Part shown: piece after piece, positions 54,519 through 64,000 of the stretch
How the letters are laid out: every line of letters starts with the position of its first letter
Position numbering within the stretch: position 1 is the first letter of the stretch
Assembly (NCBI RefSeq): GCF_002776525.5
Contig: NC_045434.1
Coordinates: 110,278,199-110,342,198 of the forward strand
DNA: 64,000 bases
Reading direction: 5' to 3'
Source: Piliocolobus tephrosceles
Taxonomy: Eukaryota > Chordata > Mammalia > Primates > Cercopithecidae
Program-made: the position numbers and the translations under genes
Notes under the pieces: model-generated
What the model was told of the DNA's origin: nothing
What the model saw: the letters and a program-made list of their open reading frames with translations, nothing else
Database searches by the model: none

Positions 54519-56208
54519 AGGGGAAGAGCCAAAATGGTCTACTAGATGTAGCCAGGAAGAACTTCTTCCACAGAGACAGACCAGACCATCAAGGAGACCA
54601 GCACACTCAGAACAGATCATTGGAAAGAAGGCATTGAGAATGGATATAGGGAGGACTCAGACTCTGGGGCTGAAAGGGGAGGAAGCTGGGAACCCTGCAC
54701 AGGGTTGCTGAACACCAGCACTCATTCTTAGCCCCAAGCTGCACTTAGGAAAGGGGTGAGTGAAATAGGCATGGAGTGGCCTACTTTCACCATGGACCTC
54801 AGTGATTCTAGTTGCAGGAGACCCCATGACCCTCACGGACATTTGGGTTGACAAGGAAAACTTCCTGGGAAGTTGGCAGAGACAGAACTTCAGTCTGCAT
54901 GGAGCCCAAGTATTTGGCATGGGAAGGGCTGTAGTGTAGCATGGCCATGCATGCCCATCCCCCAAGGCTCATCATACTCCTCTAGGTGGATTTAGCCTTT
55001 GTTAGCAGCCAGACCTGAAGACAGCAGGGCTGTCCTGACCACAGGATGGGGCCAGTCTGACGTAAATGCCCCAGCCTGACAGCCTTCCTCATCATCCTGG
55101 TGTGACTGGACACACTTACAGTGCAGCCTCAGCTGCCCTGCTGAAATGCTTACCAGCGGTCACCACCATAGCTCTTTCACCAGCAGCCCCCACCTTTCTG
55201 TCCCAGTGCATTTGCAGATGGACATCCGCTGCCACACATCCACCTGCAGCCTTCCTCCATGGGCGCACTTGCCTGCATCACTACCCACCACCTGCCTTGC
55301 TGCCTTGCCAGAGGATATGTACCAGGACCCACTGCTACCCCACCAGTGTGCACCCCAGCTGCCCTGTTGATGCACCTGCTGGCAGCCCCCACACCACCCC
55401 AGTAGGGCACACTCACTTGCACCCCCCACCCCATCACAGTACAGTATCCTGTGGCCCTCCAGCCCCCCTGCTGCAGCACTTTTGCCAACAGCACCCATCA
55501 GAGTGTTGTTGTCAGTAGTCTGAGAACATCGTGCCCCATCCAGTGAAGCAGGTGCTGGACCTTGAGTGGACAGAGAATGAAGTTGTGGACTGGATTCCAG
55601 TCCCCCAGGGTTAGATTATATAGTCCAGGAGTGCTGAGCCAAGCTGTGGCCCCCTGAAAGAATCCAGAAATGAAGCCAATTGATGGTATTCAACATGTAC
55701 AATAATCAAAACCTCAAAGACATTAAAAAAAAAAAAAGGCAAAAAGCCCCATCCAAAGGACAGTAACTTTAAAGATTGGGGAAAATTCAGACCACACAGA
55801 TGAGAAAGAACCAGCACAAGAACTCTGGCAATTCTAACAGCCAGAGTGTCTGTTTACCTCCAAATGCCCATGCTAGCTCCTGAGCAATGCTTCTTAACCA
55901 GATTGAAGTGGCTGACATAATCGATATAGAATTCAGAATCTAGAGGACAAGGCAGTTCAACAAGATATAGGAGGAGGCTTAAACCAATATAAGGAAAGCA
56001 GTAAACAACCAAAGAGTTGAAAGGTGACAAAGCCACATCAAGAAAAAACCAAATGAAACTTCTGGAAGTGAAAAATTAACTATAGGAATTTTTCATAATG
56101 TAATTTGAAGCATTAATAACAGAATAGAGCAAGTTGAGGAAAGAATTTCAGAGCTTAAAGACTGCGCCTTCAAATTAAGACAGGCAGACAAATATAAATA
56201 AAAATAAT

Positions 56209-56528
56209 GCCGGGCATGGTGGCTCAAGCCTGTAATCGCAGCACTTTGGGAGGCCGAGATGGGCGGATCACGAGGTCAGGAGATCGAGACCATCCTGGCT
56301 AATACGGTGAAACCCCGTCTCTACTAAAAAATACAAAAAACTAGCCAGGTGAGGTGGCGGGTGCCTGTAGTCCCAGCTACTCGGGAGGCTGAGGCAGGAG
56401 AATGGCGTAAACCCAGGAGGCGGAGCTTGCAGTGAGCTGAGATCCGGCCACTACACTCCAGCCTGGGTGACAGAGCGAGACTCCGTCTCAAAAAAATAAA
56501 ATAAAATAAAATAAAATAAAATAAAATA
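56209..56528 (+). mobile_element. AluY, Old World monkey type, with AAAAT-repeat tail
   Basis: It starts GCCGGGCATGGTGGCTCAAG (first bases missing) and has GGCGTAAACC and GATCCGGCCAC. The tail has become an (AAAAT)n microsatellite of about eight units at 56491-56530. Exact 13-bp TSDs, aaataaaaataat, at 56196-56208 and 56529-56541. It interrupts ORF1 of the L1. Confidence 0.93.
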
Positions 56529-57199
56529 AAATAAAAATAATTTTTAAAATGAGCAAAACTTCTGAGAAATATGGGATTATGTCAAGAGATCAAACTGATG
56601 ACTACTTGGCATTCCTGAAAGAGATGGAGAGACAGCAAGCAACTTGGAAAACATATTTGAGGTTATTGTCCAGGAAAATGTCCCCAACCTTGCTAGAGAG
56701 GCCAACATGTAAATTTAGAAAATTCAGAAGACTCCTGCAAGATACTATACAAGGTTACCATCCCCAAGACACATAGTAGTCATATTCCCAAAGGTCAATG
56801 TGAAAGAAAAAACCTTAAAGGAAGCTAGAGAGAAGGAGAAGGTCATTTACAAAGGGAACCCCATCAGACTAACAGTGAACCTTTCAGCAGAAACCTTACA
56901 AGCCAGAAGAGATTGGGGGCCTATATTCAGCATCCTGAAAGAAAATAAATTTCAACTAAGAATTTGATATTCAGCCAAACTAAGCTTCCTATGCAAAGGA
57001 GAAATAAAATCATTTTCAGGCAAGGAAATGCTAAAAGAATTCATTACCACCAGACCTACCTTACAAGAGGTCCTTAAGGGAGTGGTAAACTTGCCTGCTC
57101 AATACCTGCTCCCACAAAAGCACATCATGCTTTTGTACATAGCACACTAAGTACATAGTCCACCAACACTATAAAGCAACTATATAATCAGGTATATAT

Positions 57200-60100
57200 A
57201 ACAACCAGCTAACAACACAGTGATAGGATCAGATCCTCACAAATCAATACTGATCTTTAATGTAAATGGACTAAACACCCCCACTGAAAAGGTATAGAGC
57301 AGTAAGTTGGATAAAGAAGCAAGACCTAACTGTATGCTGTCTTCAAGAGATGCATCTCATATGCAGTGACACCCATAGGCTCAAAATAAAAGGATGGAGA
57401 AAGATCTATCAAGGAAACAGAAAACAAAAAAGAGCAGGAGTTCCTATGCTTATGTCAGACAAAACAGACTTTACACAAACAATGATCAGTAATGACAAAG
57501 AAGGACCTCAAATAATGATAAAGGGTTTAATTCAACAATAAAACTTAACTATTCTAAATATATATGTACCCAACATTGGAGCACCTAGATTCGTAAAACA
57601 AGTTCTTAGAGACCTATGAAGAGATTGAGATAACCACACAACAATAGTGGAGACATCAACACTCCACTGACAGTGTTAGACAGATCATCGAGGCAAAAAA
57701 CTAACAGTAATATCCAGAACCTAAACTCAACATTTGACCAAATGTTTAGTTTCAAACTTCTATATGAATGACATAGAGAAATGTACAGAATACCCCACCC
57801 AACAACAACAGAATATCCATTCTTTTCATCTGCATGCAGCACATACTCTGTGATCAACCACATGCTTGGCCTTAAAGCAATTCTGAAAAAAATTTAAAAA
57901 CACAAAATCATACTAATCACACTCTTGGATCACAGCACAATAAAATAGAAATCAATATCAAGATGATCTCTCAAAACCAGACAATTACATGAAAATTTAA
58001 AAACCTGCTCCTAAATGACTTTTGAGTGAAGATTGAAATTAAGGCAAAAATTAAAAAATTATTTGAAATGAGTAAAAACAAAAACATAACAGAATCTCTG
58101 GGACATAGCTGAAGCAGTGTTAGTAGGAATGTTAAACACCTACATCAAGAAATTAGAAAGATCTCAAATTAACAACATAATATCACACCTAGAGAAACCA
58201 GGGGAAAAAGTGCAAACCAATCCTCAGACCAGCAAAAGAAAAGAAATAACCAAAATCAGAGCTGAACTGATCAAAACTGAGACACAAAAATCCATGCAAA
58301 AGATGAACAAAAATAAAATTTGATTCATCAAAAGAATAAACAAAATTGATAAATCACTAGCTAGTTTAACAAAGAAAAAGAGAGGATCCCAATAAACACA
58401 ATCAGAAATGACAAAGGTGACATAACCCTCGGCCCCACAGAAATACAAAAAATCCTCAGAGACTATTGCAAACACCTCTATGTATACAAACTAGAAATCC
58501 CAGAAGAAATGGATGAATTCCTGGAAACATACAACCTCCCAAGATTGAACCAGAAAAAAACTGAAATCCTGAACAGACCAATTAATGAGTTCCAAAATTG
58601 AACAGTAATTTAAAAAGAAAAAAAAAAAATCCTACCAACCAGAAAAAACCCTAGACCAGACGGATTTGTAGCAAAATTCTACCAGATGTACAAAGAAGAG
58701 TTGGCACCAATCTTGCTAAAATTGGTCCCAAAAAATCAAGCAGGAGAGACTCCTCCCTGACTCATTCTACAAGGCTAGCATCATTCTGATGCCACAACCT
58801 GGCAAAGACACATTGAAAAAAAGAAAGCTTCAGACCAATATCCATGATGAACTAATACACAAAAATCCTCAACAAAATACTAGCAAACCAAATCCAGCAG
58901 CATATCAAAGAGCTAATTCACCATGATCAGGTAGGCTTTATTCTTGAGATGCAAGGTTGGTTCAACACATGCAAATCAATAACTGTGATTAATTACATAA
59001 ACAGAACTAAAAACAAAAAAACCACATGATTGTTTCAATAGATGCAGAAAGGTTTTTGATAAAATTCACCAGTGCTTCATGTTGAAAACTCTCAACAAAC
59101 TAGGCATTGAAGGAATATATCTCAAAATAATAAGAGCCATCTAAGACAAATGCACAACCAACATCATACTGAATGGGCAAAAGCTGGAAACATTCCCCTA
59201 GAGAACTGCAATAAGACAAGGATACCCACTCTCACTACTCCTATTCAAATAGTACCGAAAGTCCTAGCCAAAGCAATCAGGCAAGAGAAATGAATAAAAG
59301 GCATTCAAATAGGAAAGGAGAAAGTCAAATTACCTTGCTTTGCAGACTATTTAATTCTATACCTAGAAAACTCCATAGTCTTTGCCCAAAGGCTCAAAGT
59401 ACTGATAAACAACTTCAGTAAAGTTTCAGGAAACAAAACCAATGTAAAAAATCATCAGCATTTCTATACATCAACAACGTCCACACTGAGAGCCAAATTA
59501 AGAACACAATCTCACTCACACTAGCCACAAAAAGAATAAAATACCTAGGCATGTAGCCAACCAGGGAAGTGAAAGATCTCTACAACAGAATGACAAAACA
59601 CTGCTGAATATAATCAGAGATGAAACAAACAAATGGAAAGACATTTCATGGTCATGGATTAGAAGAATCAATATTATTAAAATGGCCATACTACATAAAG
59701 CAATTTACAATGTTATTCATATCAAACTACCAATATCATTTTTCACAGATTTTTAAAAAACTATTCTAAAATTCACAAGGAACCCAAAAATAGCCCCAAT
59801 AGCCAAAGCAATCCTAAGCAAAAAGAACAAACTGGAGGAATCACACTCCCCAACTTCAAACTATACCACAAGGTTATAGTAACCAAAACAGTGTGGTACT
59901 GGTACAAAACAGACACGGAGACCAATGGAACAGAATGGAAGGCCCAGAAATAAAGCTACACATCTGCAACCACCTGATCTTTGACAAAGTTAACAATAAC
60001 AAGCATGGGGAAAGGACTCCCTATTCAATAAAAGGTGCTGGGATACTTGGCTAACCATGTGCAGAAGAGTGAACCTAGACCATAGACAGAAATTAAATCA

Positions 60101-60789
60101 AGATAAATTAAAGACTTAAATGTAAGACCTAAAGCTATACAAATCCCTTTAAAAAACCTAGTAAATACCATTCAGTATATAGGCCTTGGCAAAGATTTCA
60201 TGATGGAGTCTCCAAAAGAAATTGCAACAAAACAAAAACAAACAAGTGGAACCTAATTAAACTAGAGAGCTTCTGCACAGCAAAGGAAACTATCAACCTA
60301 CAGAATTGGAGAAAATATTCATAAACTATGCATCTGGCAAAGTTCTAACATCCAGAATCTATAAGCAACTTAAACAAATTAACAAACACAACACAAACAA
60401 CCCCATTAAAAAATGGGCAAATGGCATGAACAGACATTTATTAAAAGAAGACATACATGTAGCCAACAAGCATGTTAAAAAATGTTCAACATCACTAATC
60501 ATTAGAGAAATGCAAATCAGAACCACAATGAGATATCATCTTACACCAGTCAGAATAGTTATTAGTCAAAAGTCAAAAAATAACAGATGTTGGTGAGGTT
60601 GTGGAGAAAGAGGAATACATACACTCCCAGTGGGAATATAAATTGGTTTCCACTGGGGAAAGCAGTTTGGAGATTTCTCAAAGAACTTAAAACCAAACTA
60701 CCATTTGACCCAGCAATCCCATTACTGGGTATATACCCAAAGGAATATAAACCATTCTACCAAAAAGACACATTCATCTGTATGTTCGT
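57200..60789 (+). pseudogene. L1 ORF2 remnant
   Basis: Endonuclease pieces are readable at 57350-57541 ('SDTHRLKIKGWRKIYQ', 'LMSDKTDF'), a linker piece at 58117-58323, an RT region around 58850-59400, and the C-terminal part at 60306-60596 ('MNRHLLKEDIHVANKHVKKC') and 60587-60979. Many stops and frameshifts separate them. It lost its C-terminus at the strand change near 60790; the open frame there runs on into unrelated antisense L1. Confidence 0.8.
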
Positions 60790-62817
60790 GTTTCTAACAT
60801 TATTCTTTTTTCTTAGAGTTGCTTTGGCTATTCAGAGGCTTTTATTGTTTCATATAAACTTTTGGATTGTTTTTTCTATTTCTGTGAAGAATGCAATTGG
60901 GATTTTGATAGAGATTATATTGAACATGTACACTTTGGGTAGTATGTATATTTTAATAATATTAATTCTTCTTATCTAAGAACATAAGGTATCTTTCTGT
61001 TTATTTTTACCTTCTTGAATTTCTTTTATCAATGTTTTATAGTTTTCAGTGTACAGATCTTTCATACCCTTGGTTGAATTTGTTCCTAATTATTTTTTAT
61101 GCTACTGTAAATGTGATTGTTTTCTTGATTTTGTTTTCATATAGGCTATTGCATTAGTCAGGGTTCTTTAAAGGGACAGAATTAATAAGATAGATTAATA
61201 TGTGAAGAGGAGTTTATTAGGAGAATTGACTCACATGATCACAAGGTCCACCTATCTGCAAGCTGAGAAGCCAGGAAGCCAGTTCGAGTCCCAAAACCTT
61301 AAAAGTAGAGAAGCCAACAGTGCAGCCTTGAGTCTACAGTCAAAGGCCTGAGAGCCCCTGGCAAACCACTGGTGTAAGTGATATTGGCTATAGTCTTCTT
61401 TGTTTGTTGTTGCATCTTTGGCTGGCTTTGGTATTAGGATAATGCTGGCCTCGTAGAATGAGTTTGGAATTATTTTTTCCTCTTTAATTTTTTTAAAGGC
61501 TTTCAGTAGAATTGGTATTAGTTTTTCTTTAAATGTTTGCTAGAATTTAGCAGTGAAGCCATCAGATCCTAAGCTTTTCTCTGATGGAAGACGTTTTATT
61601 ACGTCTTTGATTTCATTACTCCATATTGTTGAGGTTTTCTATTTCTTCATGGTTCAATCTTTGATGGGAGATGTTTTATTAGAGCTTTGATTTCATAAAT
61701 CCTTATTGGTTTGCCGAGGTTTTCTATTTTTTCATGGTTCAGTCATGGTAGGTATGTGTCCAGGAATTTGTCCATTTCCTCTAGGTTTCCCACTTTATTG
61801 GTGTATAGTTGTTCATAATAGTCTCTAATGATTCTCTGTATTTCTGTGGTATCAGTTTTTATGTCTCCTTTTTTGTCTCTAATTTCATTTATTTGCATCT
61901 TCTTTTTTTTCTTAGTCCAGGTAAAGGTCTGTCAGTTTTGTTTATCTTTTGAAAAAACCAATTTTTTCATTTTGGTTATCTTTTGTATTTTTTTTAGTCT
62001 CAATTATATTTATTTCTGCTCTGATCTTTATTATTTCTTTCCTTCTACTAATTTTGTGTTTGGTTTGTTCTTGCTTTTCTAGTTCCTTGAAGTGCATCAT
62101 TAGGTTATTTATTTGAGGTCATTCCACCTTTTTAGTATATGTATTTATTGCTATAAACTGTCTTCATAATACTGCTTTGCTGCATCTCATAGATTTTGGT
62201 ATGTTGTAGTTCCATTTTCATTTGTTTCAAAAAATTTTTTGTTTCCTTCTTAATTTCTTCATGATCCATTGATTATTCAGAAGCATGTTGTTTAATTCCA
62301 TGTGTTTGTGTGGCTTCTGAGGTTCCTCTTGTTATTGATTTTCTAGTATTATTCAGTTGAAGTCAGAAAATATACTTGATACGATTTCTACCTTTTGAAT
62401 TTTTTGAGACTTGTTTTTTGGCCTAAGATTTGATCTATTCTGGAGATGTTCCATGTGCCAATGAAAAAAAAAAAAGCGTGTTCTGCAATAGTTGGGTGAT
62501 ATGTTCTGTAAATGTCAGTTAGACCAATTTGTTCTAGCGTACAGTTTAACTCTGATTTTTTTGTCTGGATGATCTGTTCATTGCTGAGAGTGGAGTGTTA
62601 AAGCTCCCTACTATTATTGTACTACAGTCTATCTCTCCCTTTAGATTTGTTAATGTTTGTTTTATATACTTGAGTGCGCTGGTGTGGGGTGCCTTGATAG
62701 TTATAGTTATTATATTCTCTTGCTGAATTGACCCCTTTATCTTTAAATAGTGACCTTCTTTGTCTCATTTTATGGTGTTTAACTTGTAGTCTGTTTTATC
62801 TAAGTATAGCTTTGACT
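60790..62817 (-). mobile_element. L1 segment in inverted orientation
   Basis: From 60790 the sequence is antisense L1 ORF2: 'ttagagttgctttggctatt' (mid RT) at the left, 'tcaatgttttatagttttca', then 'ggctttggtattaggataat', 'catagattttggtatgttgt' and, near 62600, sequence of the endonuclease/RT linker. It carries a short LTR fragment at 61151-61377. It joins plus-strand L1 on the left with no spacer. Confidence 0.8.
61151..61377 (+). mobile_element. ERVL-type LTR fragment (MLT2-like)
   Basis: 'gcattagtcagggttcttta' and 'aagggacagaattaataaga' begin like an MLT2-type LTR (TGTTAGTCAGGGTTCT...), followed by 'agctgagaagccaggaagcc' and 'ggcctgagagcccctggcaa'. It breaks off at 'accactggtgtaagt', so only the 5' half is left. 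Which ERVL LTR subfamily is not decided. Confidence 0.65.
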
Positions 62818-64000
62818 ATTCAGGCTGGGTTTTTTTGGTTCCAAATGAATTTTAGAATTTTTTTCAAATCCTGTGAAAAATGTCATTGGTAGTTTAATAG
62901 AAATAACATTGAATCTGTAAATAGCCTTGGGCAGTATGGCCATTTTAACAATATTGGTTCTTCCTAAAATCTAGGAAATACCATTCTGGACATTGGCCCA
63001 GGCAAGGACTTCGTGATGAAGACTCTGAAAGCAAGTGCAACAAAAACAAAAATGGATAAATGGAGCCAAAGAGCTTCTGCACAGCAAAAGAACTATCAAC
63101 AGAGTAAATGGACAGTCTACAGAATGGGATAAAATACTTGCAAACTATGCATCCAACAAAGGTCTAATATACAGAATCTACAGGGAACTCAAACAAATCA
63201 ACAAGCACAAAACAAAGAACCACTTTAAAAAATTAGCAAAGGACATGAACAGACACTTCTCAGAAGACGATATATACATGGCCAACAAGCATGTATAAAA
63301 AAGACTCAATGTCACTAATCATTAGAGAAATCCAAATCAAAACCACAATGTGATATCACCTCACACCAGTCAGAATGGATATTATTAAAAAGTCAAAAAG
63401 TAACAGATGCTGATGATGTTGCAGAGAAAAGGGAATGCTTATACCCTGCTGGCAGAAATGTAAATTAGTTCAGCTACGGTGGAAAGCAGTTTGGAGACTG
63501 CTCAAAGAATTTAAAACAGAACTACCATTTGACCCAGCATTTCCATTACTGGTTACATACCCGAAGGAAAACAAATCATTCTAAAAAAAAAAAAATGCAC
63601 TTGTATGTTCATCGCAGCACTATTCACAATAGCAAAGACATAGAGTCAAGCTAGATGACCACCAGTAGTGAACTGGATAAAGAAAATATAGTACATATAT
63701 ACCATGGAATACTATGCAGCTATGAAAAAATAAGATTATATCTTCTGCAGCAACATGGATGAAGCTAGAGGCCATTATCTTAAGCAAATTACCACAGAAA
63801 CAGAAAACCAAATACTGCATATTCTCACTTATAAGTGGAAGCTCAACATTGAGCACACATGGACACAAAGAAGGGAATAAAAGACACTCAGGCCTACTTG
63901 AGGGTGGAGGCTGGGAGGAGGGTGAGGATAGGCAAACTACACATATGGTATTATGCTGATTATCTGAGTGACAAAATTATCTGTACACCAAACCCTCATA
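62818..64000 (+). mobile_element. L1 with inverted 5' piece, running off the window
   Basis: From about 62966 plus-strand L1 ORF2 resumes ('taggaaataccattctggac', 'ttctgcacagcaaaagaact') and continues through the C-terminal region to the start of the 3' UTR at the window end ('gggtggaggctgggagga'). The 148 bases before it (62818-62965) are antisense mid-ORF2 ('tgggcagtatggccatttta'). That arrangement fits a 5'-inverted insertion, though the joint with the L1 segment to its left is complex. ORF2 is broken; 63035-63298 is one readable 87-codon piece. Confidence 0.75.

Larger units (their letters stand above)
54519..60789 (+). mobile_element. Near full-length old L1 (L1PB/L1PA-like), 3' truncated
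   Basis: It starts with an L1 5' end ('ggggaagagccaaaatggtc'), then has a GC-rich 5' UTR to about 55740, ORF1 (interrupted by the Alu at 56209), ORF2 and stops near 60789 inside ORF2 after 'gggtatatacccaaaggaat'. Overlapping open frames at 55066-55518 (plus) and 55160-55498 (minus) lie in the GC-rich 5' UTR and are not genes. The last part of ORF2 and the 3' UTR are missing. Confidence 0.85.

Noticed and set aside
55066..55518. 150-codon proline/cysteine/histidine-rich frame, with overlapping 112- and 105-codon frames on the other strand
   Set aside because: It lies in the GC-rich 5' UTR of the L1 starting at 54519; GC-rich sequence opens frames on both strands by chance.

Overview
This 64 kb window looks like non-coding primate nuclear DNA, most likely from an Old World monkey such as a macaque or baboon. 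It is AT-rich and crowded with primate transposons. Six of its Alu elements carry bases typical of Old World monkey AluY (AluYRa-like) subfamilies: CTCAAGCC near the 5' end, usually GGCGTAAACC, and GATCCGGCCAC (GATCTGGCCAC in one copy) in the right arm, where human AluY has CTCACGCC, GGCGTGAACC and GATCGCGCCAC. The species call is inference. I found no intact protein-coding gene, RNA gene, CRISPR array or bacterial-type operon.

Layout. 1-2045: old L1 split by a young Alu. 2.2-7.2 kb: L2 and MIR relics, a free left Alu monomer and a 2.5-copy tandem repeat of about 172 bp. 7231-10172: a well preserved 5'-truncated L1PA with a perfect 17-bp target-site duplication (TSD). 10.2-16.6 kb: mostly unassigned DNA with L2, MIR and MER5-like relics and an Alu with an inverted 5' end. 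16.6-23.5 kb: a long minus-strand L1 whose ORF1 is split by a solo LTR5-type (HML-2, HERV-K family) LTR, itself split by an Alu. 23.7-26.1 kb: a second 5'-truncated L1 with its own Alu. 26.3-31.9 kb: Alus, a TA microsatellite in an L1 fragment, a Tigger-type DNA transposon with recognisable terminal inverted repeats, MIR and L2. 32152-32669: an olfactory receptor pseudogene, the only recognisable host gene relic. 33-40.6 kb: Alus, a TG microsatellite, MIR/L2 and much unassigned sequence. 40.6-54 kb: a patchwork of old L1 pieces in both orientations with two MaLR LTRs. 54.5 kb to the end: a near full-length old plus-strand L1, then L1 segments that change strand near 60790 and 62966.

No genes work together here. 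The content is a stratified record of insertions, with nested elements giving a relative order: old L1 and L2/MIR first, then MaLR LTRs and Tigger, then L1PB/PA-type L1s, then LTR5 and L1PA, and last the monkey-type AluYs. Subfamily names were assigned by recognition from memory and not by alignment; edges of old elements are approximate.
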